Shown: one piece after another, positions 34,955 through 44,249 of the stretch | Layout of the letters: the number at the start of each line of letters is the position of its first letter | Position numbering within the stretch: position 1 is the first letter of the stretch | Source: Microbispora corallina | Lineage (GTDB): Bacteria; Actinomycetota; Actinomycetes; Streptosporangiales; Streptosporangiaceae | NCBI RefSeq assembly: GCF_016863035.1 | Contig: NZ_BOOC01000007.1 | Location: 1 to 64,000 of the forward strand | Direction: 5' to 3' | Length of the DNA stretch: 64,000 bases | Notes under the pieces: generated by a model | The model's input: only the letters and a program-made list of their open reading frames with translations | What the model was told of the DNA's origin: nothing | Databases searched by the model: none | Program-made: the position numbers and the translations under genes

Positions 34955-36622
34955 ATGAGACGACGCTTCCGGCCGGTCCATCTGCTGGTGTCGCTGGTCC
35001 TGGCCCTCGCGGCCGGCACGGTGGCGCTGTCCCACTCGGCCGCGCAGGCGGCGATCTCGGGCTTCGTCCAACGCTGCGGCGTGCACTTCTGCCTGAACGG
35101 CAGGACGTACTACTTCGCCGGGGCCAACACCTACGACGTGTTCACCTACGGCGGCAGCTATGGGGACACCGAGACGCAGTACATGGACAAGGCGCGCATC
35201 GACGCCCACATGGCCGAGTTGCAGGCCGACAAGGTGAGCGTATTGCGGCTGTGGATGTTCAGCCACGAGAGCTGGCACGGCTTCGAGCCCGCGAAGGGCG
35301 TGTACAACGACCAGCAGTTCGCCCTGTTCGACTACGTCATCGAGTCGGCCAAGGCGCACGACATCCGGCTCATCCCGGTGTTCGAGAACTACTGGGAGGC
35401 GTACGGCGGCATCGACACCCGGCTCGCGTGGGAGGGGCTGAGCGGCGGGCACCCCGGCCGCGCCGTCTTCTTCGACAAGACGAAGTGCCCGGGCTGCTTC
35501 ACCCAGTACAAGAACTACGTCAGCTACGCCCTCAACCGGACCAACCACTACAGCGGCGTCAAGTACAAGGACGAGCCGGCCATCTTCGCCTGGGAGCTCA
35601 TGAACGAGCCGCGCTACCAGGACGTCAGCGCCGACGAGAACAAGAGCGGCGCCACGCTGCGCAAATGGGTCGACGAGATGGGGGCGTACGTCAAGGGCAT
35701 CGACCCCAACCACCTGCTCGGCACCGGCATGGAGGGCCACGAGTCCCGGTACGGCTTCGGCGGCGACGAGGGCAACCCGTTCGTCTACATCCACCAGTCG
35801 CCGTACGTCGACTTCACCTCGGCCCACCCCTATCCGAACGCCGGCTGGGCCAACCTCACGCTCGACCAGACCAAGACGCTCATCGGCCGGTGGATCTCCG
35901 ACTCCCACGACGTGGTCGGCAAGCCGTTCTTCATGGGCGAGTTCAACACCGAGGGGAACGCCGACCGGGTCACCTGGTGGACCCAGCTCTACGCCGACTT
36001 CGAGGCGAGGGACGGCGACGGGTCGGCGTTCTGGTGGTACCCCGACAGGAACGCCGGGGGTGACCAGCACAGCGTGAAGAGCGGCGACCCGGCGCTGGCC
36101 GTGTTCCGCGCCCACTCGGCCCGGATGGCGGCCAAGAGCGGCGGCACCCCGAGCCCGTCCCCCTCGCCGACCCGCAGCCCCAGCCCCTCGCCCTCGCCGA
36201 CGCGGAGTCCCAGCCCGTCGCCGTCCCCTTCGCCGTCGCCGACCCGCAGTCCGAGCCCGTCGCCCAGCCCGAGTCCGAGTCCGTCGCTCAGCCCGACGTC
36301 CCCGCCGTGCACGGTGACGTACCGGACCAACGACTGGGGGAGCGGGTTCACCGCGGACCTGACGATCGCCAACGGCCTGGGCGGCCCGGTCGACGGCTGG
36401 ACCCTGGCGTTCGCCTTCGCCGGCAACCAGAAGATCACCAACGCCTGGAACGGCGTCGCCACGCAGTCGGGCTCCCAGGTCACGGTGAAGAACGCGAGCT
36501 GGAACGGCGTGATCGGGGCCGACGGCGGCACGGTGAGCGTCGGCTTCCAGGCGAGCTACAGCGGCTCCAACCCGGCCCCTGCGGCGTTCACGCTCAACGG
36601 CGCCCCCTGCGTGCGCCGGTGA
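34955..36622 (+). CDS. Secreted GH5 mannanase/cellulase with C-terminal CBM2
   Basis: A 555-residue exported glycoside hydrolase. A signal peptide ends near SHSAAQAA. The catalytic domain (about 35-390) is GH5, closest in look to bacterial endo-beta-1,4-mannanases: TYYFAGANTYDVFTYGG, FAWELMNEPRYQD (acid/base Glu) and KPFFMGEFNTEGNADR (nucleophile Glu). A Pro/Ser/Thr linker of about 55 residues follows, then a family 2 cellulose-binding module (VTYRTNDWGSGFTADLTIAN to GAPCVRR) with its two terminal Cys. The start ATG has GAGGAA upstream. It degrades plant cell-wall polysaccharide outside the cell. Confidence 0.93.
   Translation: MRRRFRPVHLLVSLVLALAAGTVALSHSAAQAAISGFVQRCGVHFCLNGRTYYFAGANTYDVFTYGGSYGDTETQYMDKARIDAHMAELQADKVSVLRLWMFSHESWHGFEPAKGVYNDQQFALFDYVIESAKAHDIRLIPVFENYWEAYGGIDTRLAWEGLSGGHPGRAVFFDKTKCPGCFTQYKNYVSYALNRTNHYSGVKYKDEPAIFAWELMNEPRYQDVSADENKSGATLRKWVDEMGAYVKGIDPNHLLGTGMEGHESRYGFGGDEGNPFVYIHQSPYVDFTSAHPYPNAGWANLTLDQTKTLIGRWISDSHDVVGKPFFMGEFNTEGNADRVTWWTQLYADFEARDGDGSAFWWYPDRNAGGDQHSVKSGDPALAVFRAHSARMAAKSGGTPSPSPSPTRSPSPSPSPTRSPSPSPSPSPSPTRSPSPSPSPSPSPSLSPTSPPCTVTYRTNDWGSGFTADLTIANGLGGPVDGWTLAFAFAGNQKITNAWNGVATQSGSQVTVKNASWNGVIGADGGTVSVGFQASYSGSNPAPAAFTLNGAPCVRR
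36150..36303 (+). repeat. Low-complexity Pro-Ser linker repeat in the GH5 gene
   Basis: Near-repeats of codons for Pro-Ser-Pro-Ser and Ser-Pro-Thr-Arg-Ser encode the flexible linker between the GH5 and CBM2 domains. Such tracts vary in length among strains. Confidence 0.85.
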
Positions 36623-36629
36623 CCCGGCG

Positions 36630-36654
36630 GGCGGGCGGGGTCAGCCCGCCCGCC
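36630..36654. terminator. Bidirectional terminator between GH5 and MFS genes
   Basis: GGCGGGCGGG (36630-36639) pairs with CCCGCCCGCC (36645-36654) around a 5-base loop. It lies across the end of the convergent MFS gene. Confidence 0.6.
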
Positions 36655-38101
36655 TCCGCGTCACGCAGGTGAGCACGGCCAGGGCGGAGATGGCGGTCAT
36701 GCACCCGAGTGCCCACCGGTAGCCCGTCACGAGCTGCGCGACCCCGGCCGGCGAGACGTGCGAGAGCGTGCCGGCGAAGACGTACTCGTGCAGCGCGGCC
36801 GGCAGCGGCATCGTGATGATCGACAGGACCAGGGCCGTGCCGACCACGACGCCGGTGTTCTGGAGCATGAGCCGCATGGCGTTGACGATCCCCAGCCGGT
36901 TCGAGGGCAGCCCGTGCAGGATCGCCGTGGTGTTGGACGGGAGGAACAGCCCCGAGCCCACCCCCACCAGCACGAGGGCGGCCGAGATCGGGACGTACGA
37001 GGCGTCCGGGGAGACCACGGCGAGGAGGGCGAGCAGGCCCGCCGTGGTCAGCGAGGTGCCGATCATGGCGGCGGTCCGCGCGCTCAGCCGGCGCTGCAGG
37101 AAGCCGGACGCCACCGACGCGCCCATGGCGGCGACGGACAGCGGGAGCACCTTCAGCGCCGCCCGCACCGGGTCCTCGCCGTGCACCGCCTGGAAGAACA
37201 GCGACACGAGGAACACCACCCCGACCCGGGCGACCGAGTTGAGGAAGGACGCGAGCGTGCCGAGCGCGAACGGCGCGTCGCGGAACATGCGCAGGTCCAC
37301 GACCGGATGGCGGGCGCGCAGCTCCCGTACGGCGAAGAGCGGGAGCGTCACGGCGAAGACGGCGAGGCCCGAGACCACCAGCGGGTGGTCCCAGCCGAGC
37401 CTGGTGACCTCCGACAGCGCGAGCAGCAGGCCGCCGAGGCAGGCCAGGATGAGCGCGTTGCCGGGCAGGTCGAGCCCCTTGTCCTGAACGGCCGGGCGGC
37501 CGGGGTGCAGCGCGACCGCCCCCCAGACCAGGCAGGCGACGCCGATCGGCACGTTGTACCAGAACACCCAGCGCCAGCCGAGGTGCTCGCTGAACAGGCC
37601 GCCGAGCGTGGGCCCGGCGAGCTGGGCGATGGAGAACGAGGCGGTGTAGACGCCCATGCCCTCACCGAGCCGCGACCTCGGGAAGGCGTCGGTGACCAGC
37701 GCCGCGCTGTTGGTGAGGAGCATCGCGCCGCCGGCGGCCTGGACCACCCGGAGCCCCACGATGAGCCACGCGTCCGGTGCGAACCCGGCGAGCAGGCTGG
37801 CCGCGGTGTAGGTGGCCAGCCCGCCCAGGTACATGGCGCGCCGCCCGAACAGGTCGGCGAGCCGCCCGAACACCACCATGAGCACGGTGGTCGTGAGCTG
37901 GAAGGCGAGCAGGATCCAGCTCGCCGCGTCGGCGCTCGCGTGCGTCTGCCGTACGACCTGGGGGAGGGCGACGTTGAGCGCGCTGCCGCCGAGCGCGGTG
38001 AGCACGCTCGCCATGCTCACCACCGACAGCGTCCGCCAGGCGTGGCGGAGCCGTTCCCGCTCGCCGATCTGTGTCGTCACCGTTCCCGACGTGGTCGTCA
38101 T
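36641..38101 (-). CDS. MFS transporter, DHA2 (14-helix) family
   Basis: A 486-residue membrane protein with about 14 hydrophobic helices. LNVALPQVVRQTHASADAAS and the motif GRLADLFGRRAMYLGG identify the DHA2 drug-proton antiporters; WRWVFWYNVPIGVACLVWG is the motif C/D region typical of this branch. It exports small molecules. Its start is 99 bases from the divergent SDR gene and the CTAGA-type site 6 lies between them, so it may be controlled by the same TetR. Confidence 0.9.
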   Translation of the reverse strand: MTTTSGTVTTQIGERERLRHAWRTLSVVSMASVLTALGGSALNVALPQVVRQTHASADAASWILLAFQLTTTVLMVVFGRLADLFGRRAMYLGGLATYTAASLLAGFAPDAWLIVGLRVVQAAGGAMLLTNSAALVTDAFPRSRLGEGMGVYTASFSIAQLAGPTLGGLFSEHLGWRWVFWYNVPIGVACLVWGAVALHPGRPAVQDKGLDLPGNALILACLGGLLLALSEVTRLGWDHPLVVSGLAVFAVTLPLFAVRELRARHPVVDLRMFRDAPFALGTLASFLNSVARVGVVFLVSLFFQAVHGEDPVRAALKVLPLSVAAMGASVASGFLQRRLSARTAAMIGTSLTTAGLLALLAVVSPDASYVPISAALVLVGVGSGLFLPSNTTAILHGLPSNRLGIVNAMRLMLQNTGVVVGTALVLSIITMPLPAALHEYVFAGTLSHVSPAGVAQLVTGYRWALGCMTAISALAVLTCVTRRRAG

Positions 38102-38144
38102 CGCCCGGCGAGCTGGATCATGACCGGCCCCTCCCTGTCAATTT

Positions 38145-38161
38145 TTAGACTTCAATACTAG
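38145..38161. promoter_or_regulatory. CTAGA-N7-TCTAG operator, site 6 (MFS / SDR-MaoC)
   Basis: TTAGA CTTCAAT ACTAG: 8 of 10 positions. An overlapping CTAGA at 38158 begins a second half-site. It lies in the divergent promoter region between 38101 and 38200. Confidence 0.5.
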
Positions 38162-38199
38162 AATCGTATTCACATCGAGGTCGGGTCAAGGGAGCGCGC

Positions 38200-39123
38200 A
38201 TGGGCGGGATCATGGAAGGCCGCGTGGTGATCGTCACCGGAGCGGCGCGGGGCATCGGGCGCGGGCATGCCCTGGAGTTCGCGCGCCAGGGCGCCAGGGT
38301 CGTGGTCAACGACCTCGGCGCCGAGGTCGACGGCACGGGCTCCTCCACCGGGGCGGCCGGAGAGGTCGTCGAGGAGATCAGGGCGATGGGCGGCGAGGCC
38401 GTCGTCGACGGGGAGGACGTCTCCGACTTCGAGGGCGCCGGGCGGCTGGTCAGGACCGCGATCGAGCGCTTCGGCGACCTGCACGTCCTGGTCAACAACG
38501 CGGGCATCCTGCGCGACCGCATGATCGTGAACATGACGCCGGAGGAGTGGGACGCCGTGATCGGCGTGCACCTGCGCGGCACGTTCGCCCCGCTGCGGCA
38601 CGCGGCCGCGTACTGGCGGGGCCGGGCGAAGGACGGCGAGCCGGTCGACGCGCGCGTCGTCAACACCACGTCGTCGTCCGGCATCTACGGCAACGCCGGC
38701 CAGGCCAACTACGGCGCCGCCAAGGCCGGCATCGCCGCGCTGACGATCATCGCGGCCAAGGAGCTCGCCCGGTACGGCGTGACGGTCAACGCCGTCGCCC
38801 CGGCCGCGCTCACCCGGATGACGGAGAACCTCGTCCCGGGCCGCCGCCCGTCGGCGGAGGACGGGTTCGACCCCTCGGCGCCGGACAACATCGCGCCGCT
38901 GGTCGTGTGGCTGGGCAGCGCGCAGTCCCGGGGCATCACCGGACGGGTGTTCAACGTGCGCGGCGGCATGATCAGCGTGGCCGAGGGCTGGCACGCCGGC
39001 CCCGGCGTCGACAAGGGCGCCCGATGGGACCCGGCCGAGCTGGGCGAGGTCGTCCCCGCCCTGGTGGACAAGGCCGCGCCGAACGCCCTCACCAGCGGCC
39101 GGATCCCGAACGGGGAGGACTGA
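38200..39123 (+). CDS. SDR oxidoreductase, MFE-2-type hydroxyacyl-CoA dehydrogenase
   Basis: A 307-residue short-chain dehydrogenase. Cofactor motif VIVTGAARGIGRGHA, NNAGILRD, and catalytic Ser in TSSSGIYGN with YxxxK as NYGAAKAG. The long insertion (VVNDLGAEVDGTGSSTGAAG) resembles the 3-hydroxyacyl-CoA dehydrogenase part of peroxisomal multifunctional enzyme type 2 and its actinobacterial homologues. It would oxidise a 3-hydroxyacyl-CoA. The next gene, a MaoC hydratase, starts one base after its stop, giving a split MFE-2. Confidence 0.88.
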   Translation: MGGIMEGRVVIVTGAARGIGRGHALEFARQGARVVVNDLGAEVDGTGSSTGAAGEVVEEIRAMGGEAVVDGEDVSDFEGAGRLVRTAIERFGDLHVLVNNAGILRDRMIVNMTPEEWDAVIGVHLRGTFAPLRHAAAYWRGRAKDGEPVDARVVNTTSSSGIYGNAGQANYGAAKAGIAALTIIAAKELARYGVTVNAVAPAALTRMTENLVPGRRPSAEDGFDPSAPDNIAPLVVWLGSAQSRGITGRVFNVRGGMISVAEGWHAGPGVDKGARWDPAELGEVVPALVDKAAPNALTSGRIPNGED

Positions 39124-39124
39124 C

Positions 39125-39964
39125 ATGCCCCTCCACCACGGCGTGATCGGCCTGGAGAGCCCGCCGTACGAGCGGTCGTGGACGTCGAAGGACACGCTGC
39201 TGTACGCGCTGGGCGTCGGAGCCGGAACCGCCGAGCTCGCCTTCACCACCGAGAACAGCGCCGGGCTCCGGCAGCGCGTGCTGCCCACCTTCGCGGTGCT
39301 GGTCGCCCAGGCCCCGACCGGCCGCCGCCTGGGGGACTTCGACCCGGCCATGCTGGTGCACGCCGAGCAGAGCTTCGAGGCGCACCGCGAGATCCCGCCC
39401 GAGGGCAGGGTCAGGACCACCTCGACGGTGACCGGCATCCACGACAAGGGGTCGGGCGCGCTCGTGACCAGTGAGGCCCGCGCCGTCGACGCCGAGACGG
39501 GCGAGCCGATGGTGACCTCCCGCAGCGCGGTCTTCATCCGCGGCGAGGGCGGCTTCGGCGGCGGCCGCGGTCCGCGCGACGAGTGGGCCGAGCCGCAGGG
39601 GCCGCCCGACCACAAGGTCACCTACCCCACGCATCCCGACCAGGCGCTGCTCTACCGGCTGTCCGGCGACCGCAACCCGCTCCACTCCGACCCCGCGTTC
39701 GCCGCGCGGGCGGGCTTCGACCGGCCCATCCTGCACGGCCTGTGCACGTACGGCGTGACCGGACGGGCGCTCCTGCACGCGGTGGCGGGCTCCGACCCCG
39801 CCCGGCTCGTGGCGATGTCGGGCCGGTTCAGCCGCCCGGTGCTTCCGGGCGAGTCGCTGACGGTGTCGATCTGGGTGGACGGGCCGTCCGTCCTGTTCAG
39901 GACGGCGAAGGACGACGGGACCGTGGTCATCGACCGGGGCAGGGCCACCGTCCGCCCCGCGTGA
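39125..39964 (+). CDS. MaoC-like enoyl-CoA hydratase 2
   Basis: A 279-residue double-hotdog hydratase. The hydratase-2 motif is complete: YRLSGDRNPLHSDPAFA (Asp and His) followed by AGFDRPILHGLCTYG. The N-terminal half is the degenerate hotdog that binds the acyl chain. It hydrates a trans-2-enoyl-CoA to the (R)-3-hydroxyacyl-CoA that the adjacent SDR can oxidise. The start ATG is one base after the SDR stop, so the two are co-translated. Confidence 0.9.
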   Translation: MPLHHGVIGLESPPYERSWTSKDTLLYALGVGAGTAELAFTTENSAGLRQRVLPTFAVLVAQAPTGRRLGDFDPAMLVHAEQSFEAHREIPPEGRVRTTSTVTGIHDKGSGALVTSEARAVDAETGEPMVTSRSAVFIRGEGGFGGGRGPRDEWAEPQGPPDHKVTYPTHPDQALLYRLSGDRNPLHSDPAFAARAGFDRPILHGLCTYGVTGRALLHAVAGSDPARLVAMSGRFSRPVLPGESLTVSIWVDGPSVLFRTAKDDGTVVIDRGRATVRPA

Positions 39965-40119
39965 CGCCCGCGCGGTCATCGGGACGGTGAGGCGGCGCAG
40001 CCGGAGGCATCGGGCGTCAGCGTCGCGGCGGGTCCGGGTCGGGCCCCAGCATGGGCGTCGCGGCCGGGCCGGGTCGGTCGGCTCAGGCGCGGCCGTCCTG
40101 GCAGGGCTGTCGGCGGGGC

Positions 40120-40767
40120 TCAGGCGTTGGCGCCGTCCGGGGACGACGAGGCGGCCGGCCAGGGGGCGCCGAAGCGGCGGATGAGCTCGACCGCCGCGTC
40201 GACGACCTCCCGGGCCTCCTCCTCGGTCTCGCTGGTGGCGACCTCGCGGCCCGCCTCGCCGATCACGCTGGTGAGCACCGAGACCATGAGGCGGTCGGCC
40301 GGGGTGCTGCCCGCCCCCAGCAGCACGGCGTTCTGCCGCACCCACGCCCTGCCCCGGGTGCGGCGCATGAGCTCGAACCCCGGCGGGCCGTGGCCGTCCA
40401 TGAACAGGCGGACCAGGTCGCGGCGCTTCCAGGACCCTTCGAGGAAGGCCTTCGCCCCGGCGATGAACAGCTCGACCGGGTCCTTGACGCCCGCCTGCCT
40501 GGCGGCGGCGACGGTCGAGGCGGCGGCCTCCTCGTGCGCGGCCTGGTGCTCCTCCCACAGGGCGAGGAACAGCTCCGTCTTGCCGCCGAAGTGGTGGTAG
40601 AGGCTTCCCACACTGGAGCCGGCGCGCTCGACGACGTCGGACACGTTGGCGTCGGCGAAGCCGTGCTCGGAGAAGACCTCGCGAGCCGCCTGGAGCATGC
40701 TCCTGCGGGTCTCGGCGGTGCGGCTCCACTCCCAGGATCCGCCCCTCCCGCCTGCCTTGCGTGCCAT
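40120..40767 (-). CDS. TetR-family regulator of the acyl-CoA cluster
   Basis: A 215-residue TetR protein. The helix-turn-helix is MLQAAREVFSEHGFADANVS with VVERAGSSVGSLYHHFGGKT. The ligand domain is helical and poorly conserved, as usual. GAGGAG precedes ATG 40767. It is divergent from the acyl-CoA dehydrogenase gene, and CTAGA-type sequences (40807-40818 and 40877-40893) lie between them. It is the only TetR gene in the part of the window where this repeat recurs, so it is the best candidate for the repressor that binds it; the ligand is probably an acyl-CoA intermediate. Confidence 0.88.
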   Translation of the reverse strand: MARKAGGRGGSWEWSRTAETRRSMLQAAREVFSEHGFADANVSDVVERAGSSVGSLYHHFGGKTELFLALWEEHQAAHEEAAASTVAAARQAGVKDPVELFIAGAKAFLEGSWKRRDLVRLFMDGHGPPGFELMRRTRGRAWVRQNAVLLGAGSTPADRLMVSVLTSVIGEAGREVATSETEEEAREVVDAAVELIRRFGAPWPAASSSPDGANA

Positions 40768-40806
40768 CTCGCTCCTCGGGTCGACGCCCCTCATCCTAAT
40801 CCTTCA

Positions 40807-40818
40807 AATTCTAGAATT
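40807..40818. promoter_or_regulatory. AATTCTAGAATT palindrome, site 7 (TetR autoregulation)
   Basis: A perfect 12-bp palindrome, 39 bases upstream of the TetR start codon. It contains the CTAGA core but lacks a clear second half at N7 spacing, so it may be a variant site. Confidence 0.45.
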
Positions 40819-40876
40819 GTGTTCGGCAACAGGGTTGACAGCGCCGTCACGGACGCCCAGGCTGGAAGCCGAAATA

Positions 40877-40893
40877 CTAGAGGCTCATTCTAG
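40877..40893. promoter_or_regulatory. CTAGA-N7-TCTAG operator, site 2 (acyl-CoA dehydrogenase)
   Basis: CTAGA GGCTCAT TCTAG: perfect 5-base arms with 7-base spacer, ending 13 bases before the ATG at 40907. Confidence 0.65.
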
Positions 40894-40906
40894 AAAAGAG
40901 TGCGGT

Positions 40907-42076
40907 ATGGATTTCTCCCTCAGCCCGGAGGAACGGCAGATCCGCGACACCATCCGCTCCTTCGTCGAGAGGGAGGTCATGCCGTTCGAAGCCGAGGTGC
41001 TGCGCAACGAGCGCGCCGGCCGCCCCGCTCTCGACCCCGAGATCCTGCGGGACCTGCGGCTCAAGGCGAAGAAGATGGGCTTCTGGGGGATCAACACCCC
41101 CGAGGAGTACGGCGGGGCGGCCCTCGGGCCCGTCATGTCGGCGATCATCGCCATGGAGGTGGGGCGCACCTTCGTGCCGTTCAGCTTCGGCGGCTCGGCC
41201 GACAACATCCTCTACGGCGGGAACGAGGAGCAGAAGCGGCGCTACCTCATCCCCACCATCGAGGGCGAGCGCCGGTCCTGCTTCGCCATCACCGAGCCCG
41301 GCGCCGGGTCCGACGCGCGCAACATCCGGACCCGGGCGGTCAAGGACGGCGCCGAGTGGGTCGTCAACGGCGAGAAGACCTTCATCACCGGCGGCAACGA
41401 GGCCGACTTCGTCATGGTGTTCGCCGTCACCGACCCCGAGAAGGGGGCGAACGGCGGCGTCACCTGCTTCCTCGTCGACCGCGACATGGGCTGGAAGTCC
41501 GAGCCGATCCCGACGATGGGGCAGTGGGGCCCGGCCTCGCTGGTGTTCGAGGACGTCCGGGTGCCCGAGGCGAACATCCTCGGCGAACTGGGCAAGGGGT
41601 TCGACCTCGCCATGCAGTGGATCGGCCAGGGCCGGTACATGATCCCCGCCAGGGCCGTCGGCTCGGCCGAGCGGATGCTCCAGATGGCCGTCGACTACGC
41701 CAAGATCCGCACGTCGATGGGCCGGCCCATCGCCGAGTACCAGGCCATCCAGTGGATGATCGCCGACTCGCAGGTGGAGATCGAGGCGGCCAAGTGGCTG
41801 ACGCTCCACGCCGCCTGGCGCGTGCAGCAGGGCATGGACGCCCGGCACGCCTCGTCGATCGCGAAGCTGAACGGCGCGGTCATGGCCAACCAGGTCGTCG
41901 ACCGCGTGCTGCAGATCCACGGGGGGATGGGCTACACCAAGGAGCTCCCGATCGAGCGCTGGTACCGGGAGCTCCGGCTGCTGCGCATCTTCGAGGGCAC
42001 CGACGAGATCCAGCGGCGCACGATCGCCCGCAACCTGCTCAGGGGTCACGCCCGTCTCGGCACCATCGGGGAGTGA
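40907..42076 (+). CDS. Acyl-CoA dehydrogenase
   Basis: A 389-residue FAD enzyme with the standard motifs: FAITEPGAGSDARNIRTRAV, WVVNGEKTFITGGNEADFV, LQIHGGMGYTKELPIERWYR and the catalytic Glu in RIFEGTDEIQRRTIARNLL. It performs the first oxidation of a beta-oxidation cycle. It starts at ATG 40907, just downstream of a CTAGA-type operator. The ADP-forming acyl-CoA ligase gene begins one base after its stop, so activation and first oxidation are co-transcribed. Chain specificity cannot be read. Confidence 0.92.
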   Translation: MDFSLSPEERQIRDTIRSFVEREVMPFEAEVLRNERAGRPALDPEILRDLRLKAKKMGFWGINTPEEYGGAALGPVMSAIIAMEVGRTFVPFSFGGSADNILYGGNEEQKRRYLIPTIEGERRSCFAITEPGAGSDARNIRTRAVKDGAEWVVNGEKTFITGGNEADFVMVFAVTDPEKGANGGVTCFLVDRDMGWKSEPIPTMGQWGPASLVFEDVRVPEANILGELGKGFDLAMQWIGQGRYMIPARAVGSAERMLQMAVDYAKIRTSMGRPIAEYQAIQWMIADSQVEIEAAKWLTLHAAWRVQQGMDARHASSIAKLNGAVMANQVVDRVLQIHGGMGYTKELPIERWYRELRLLRIFEGTDEIQRRTIARNLLRGHARLGTIGE

Positions 42077-42077
42077 G

Positions 42078-44192
42078 ATGTCGCTCGACACGCTGTTCAA
42101 CCCGCGTTCCATCGCGCTGGTGGGCGCGACCGACAAGTCGGGCTGGTCGATCAGCACGCTGGCGAACCTGCGCACGCACGGCTTCTCCGGCCCCGTCCAC
42201 CTGGTGAACCCGCGCGGCGGGGTGGTGCACGGCGAACCGGCGTACCGGAGCCTGTCCGACATCCCCGGCACGGTCGACCTGGCGTACGTGATGGTTCCCA
42301 CCGCCGCGGTGCTGTCCGTGCTCCGCGAGGGGGCCAAGCTGGGCATCACCGGGTACGTCATCCTCACGGCCGGCTTCGCCGAGGCCGGCCCGGAGGGCGC
42401 GGAGCTGGAGCGGGAGGTCGTCGAGTTCGCCCGGGAGAACCACCTGACCGTGCTCGGGCCGAACGGCAACGGCTTCATCAACGCCGCCGCCGGGATCACC
42501 CCGTACGGCCTGCCCATCCCCTCGCCGCTGCTGCGCGGGTCGGTGGGCGTGGTGCTGCAGAGCGGCGCCCTGGCCAGCTCCGTCCTCGGCTTCGCACAGG
42601 CCCGCAACGTCGGCGTCAGCCTGCTGACCTCGATGGGCAACGAGTCGCTCGTCACGGTCACCGACGTCGTCGACCACCTGGTGGACGACCCGGCCACCCG
42701 GGCCATCGCCCTGTTCCTGGAGTCGGTCCGCGACCCCGCCGAGTTCTCCCGGGTGGCGCGCAGGGCGCTGCTCGCGGGCAAGCCCATCGTGGCGCTGAAG
42801 ATCGGGCGCAGCGGGCTGGCCTCGCGGACCGCCCAGGCCCACACAGGGGCGCTCGTGGGCGACGACGCCGTCATCGACGCCGCCTTCCGCCAGCTCGGGA
42901 TCGTCCGGGTGCGCTCGCTGGAGGACCTCATCATCACGGCCGGGCTGCTGGCCGCGTCGGGTCCGCTGCCCGGGCCGCGGATCGGGGTGGTCACGCCCTC
43001 GGGCGGCGCATCGGAGATCATCGCCGACCGGGCCGAGGACGAGGGGCTCGAACTGCCGCAGTTCGCCCCGGAGACGGTCGCCCGGCTGGAGACGATCGTG
43101 CCGTCCTTCGGGACCGTGCAGAACCCGCTCGACGTCACCGGGTACATCCTGATCGACAGGACGTTGCTGGGGCGGGCGCTGGAGGCGGTGACCGCCGACC
43201 CGGGTGTCGACGCGGTCATGCTGCTGTCGGAGCCGCCGCGCCTCGCCCCGCCCGACCCGGAGCCGACCTTCGCCCTGTTCACGGCCAGCGCCAGGCGCAT
43301 CGCCGAGTCCCCCGTGCCCGTCGTCGTGGTGAGCAACGTGCTGACCGACGTCACCGAGTTCGGCCGGACCGTCCAGGAGAGGACCGGCTTCCCGTACGTC
43401 GCGGGCGGCATCGAGCACGGGATGCACGCCATCGGCGCGGCGGTGCGGTGGTCGCGGTGGCACCGGGAGGCGCTCGCCCGCGCCGCCGGACCGGAGCCCG
43501 CCGCGGCGCCCGTGCCCACGGAGGCGGACGTCGAGGGGGCGAGCGGCGTCTGGGCCGAGCACCGCGCCGCGGCCCTGCTCTCGTCGGCCGGGCTTCCCGT
43601 GGTGCCGTCCCGGCTCGTGGACGACGAGGAGTCCGCCGTGGCCGCGGCCGGCGAGTTCGGGTACCCGGTGGTCCTCAAGGCCGCGGCCGAGGGGCTGGGG
43701 CACAAGAGCGACATCGGCGGCGTACGGCTCGGCCTGCGGGGGCCCGAGGACGTCCGGGCGGCCTTCCGGGCCGTCATGGGCGCCCTGGAGTCCGCCGGGA
43801 CGGCCGCGGGCGGCGCGCTGGTCCAGCCCCAGCGGAGCGGCGGCGTCGAGCTGCTCGTCGGCGTCGTGCGGGACCCCGCCTGGGGCCTCACCCTCGCCGT
43901 CGGCCTGGGCGGGGTCTGGGTCGAGGTGCTGCGCGACACCGCGCTGCGCGTCCTGCCGGTGGACGCGGCTGAGGTCCGCCGGGCCCTCGGCGAGCTGCGC
44001 GGCCGCCGTCTCCTCGAGGGCGCCCGGGGCACCGAACCGGCCGATCTGGACGCGGTCGCCGACGTGGTGGCCCGCGTCGCCGCGGTCGCCGAGAGCCTCG
44101 GCGACCGTCTGGAGTCTTTGGAGATCAACCCTCTGCTGGTGGCCGGATCCCGCGTGGAGGCGCTGGATGCCTTGATCACCTGGCGTGCCTGA
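42078..44192 (+). CDS. ADP-forming acyl-CoA synthetase (acetate-CoA ligase family)
   Basis: A 704-residue protein combining a CoA-binding domain (FNPRSIALVGATDKSGWSIS, about 1-130), two succinyl-CoA-ligase-like domains (VVLQSGALASSVLGFAQARN; the phospho-His region SRTAQAHTGALVGDDAVI) and a C-terminal ATP-grasp domain (FGYPVVLKAAAEGLGHKSDI; SLEINPLLVAG). Such enzymes make acyl-CoA from a free acid with ATP to ADP. It follows the acyl-CoA dehydrogenase by one base and should activate the acid substrate of this locus. Confidence 0.88.
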   Translation: MSLDTLFNPRSIALVGATDKSGWSISTLANLRTHGFSGPVHLVNPRGGVVHGEPAYRSLSDIPGTVDLAYVMVPTAAVLSVLREGAKLGITGYVILTAGFAEAGPEGAELEREVVEFARENHLTVLGPNGNGFINAAAGITPYGLPIPSPLLRGSVGVVLQSGALASSVLGFAQARNVGVSLLTSMGNESLVTVTDVVDHLVDDPATRAIALFLESVRDPAEFSRVARRALLAGKPIVALKIGRSGLASRTAQAHTGALVGDDAVIDAAFRQLGIVRVRSLEDLIITAGLLAASGPLPGPRIGVVTPSGGASEIIADRAEDEGLELPQFAPETVARLETIVPSFGTVQNPLDVTGYILIDRTLLGRALEAVTADPGVDAVMLLSEPPRLAPPDPEPTFALFTASARRIAESPVPVVVVSNVLTDVTEFGRTVQERTGFPYVAGGIEHGMHAIGAAVRWSRWHREALARAAGPEPAAAPVPTEADVEGASGVWAEHRAAALLSSAGLPVVPSRLVDDEESAVAAAGEFGYPVVLKAAAEGLGHKSDIGGVRLGLRGPEDVRAAFRAVMGALESAGTAAGGALVQPQRSGGVELLVGVVRDPAWGLTLAVGLGGVWVEVLRDTALRVLPVDAAEVRRALGELRGRRLLEGARGTEPADLDAVADVVARVAAVAESLGDRLESLEINPLLVAGSRVEALDALITWRA

Positions 44193-44210
44193 CCAGCCTG
44201 ACGTCCACGT

Positions 44211-44238
44211 CGCCCCGGGGCCGTACGACCCCGGGGCG
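44211..44238. terminator. Bidirectional terminator between acyl-CoA ligase and thiolase-like genes
   Basis: CGCCCCGGGG (44211-44220) pairs perfectly with CCCCGGGGCG (44229-44238) around an 8-base loop, in the 57-base gap between convergent genes. Confidence 0.7.
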
Positions 44239-44249
44239 TTCCGCGTGGG

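Noticed and set aside
36150-36303. The GC-rich repeat in the GH5 gene as a possible recombination or CRISPR-like array
   Set aside because: It encodes a Pro-Ser linker in frame, with no constant repeat length or unique spacers.
40877-44179. A 1100-codon open reading on the minus strand opposite the acyl-CoA dehydrogenase and ligase genes
   Set aside because: It is an antisense shadow of two well-conserved genes: low-complexity Ser/Arg/Pro-rich, no domain and no ribosome site.
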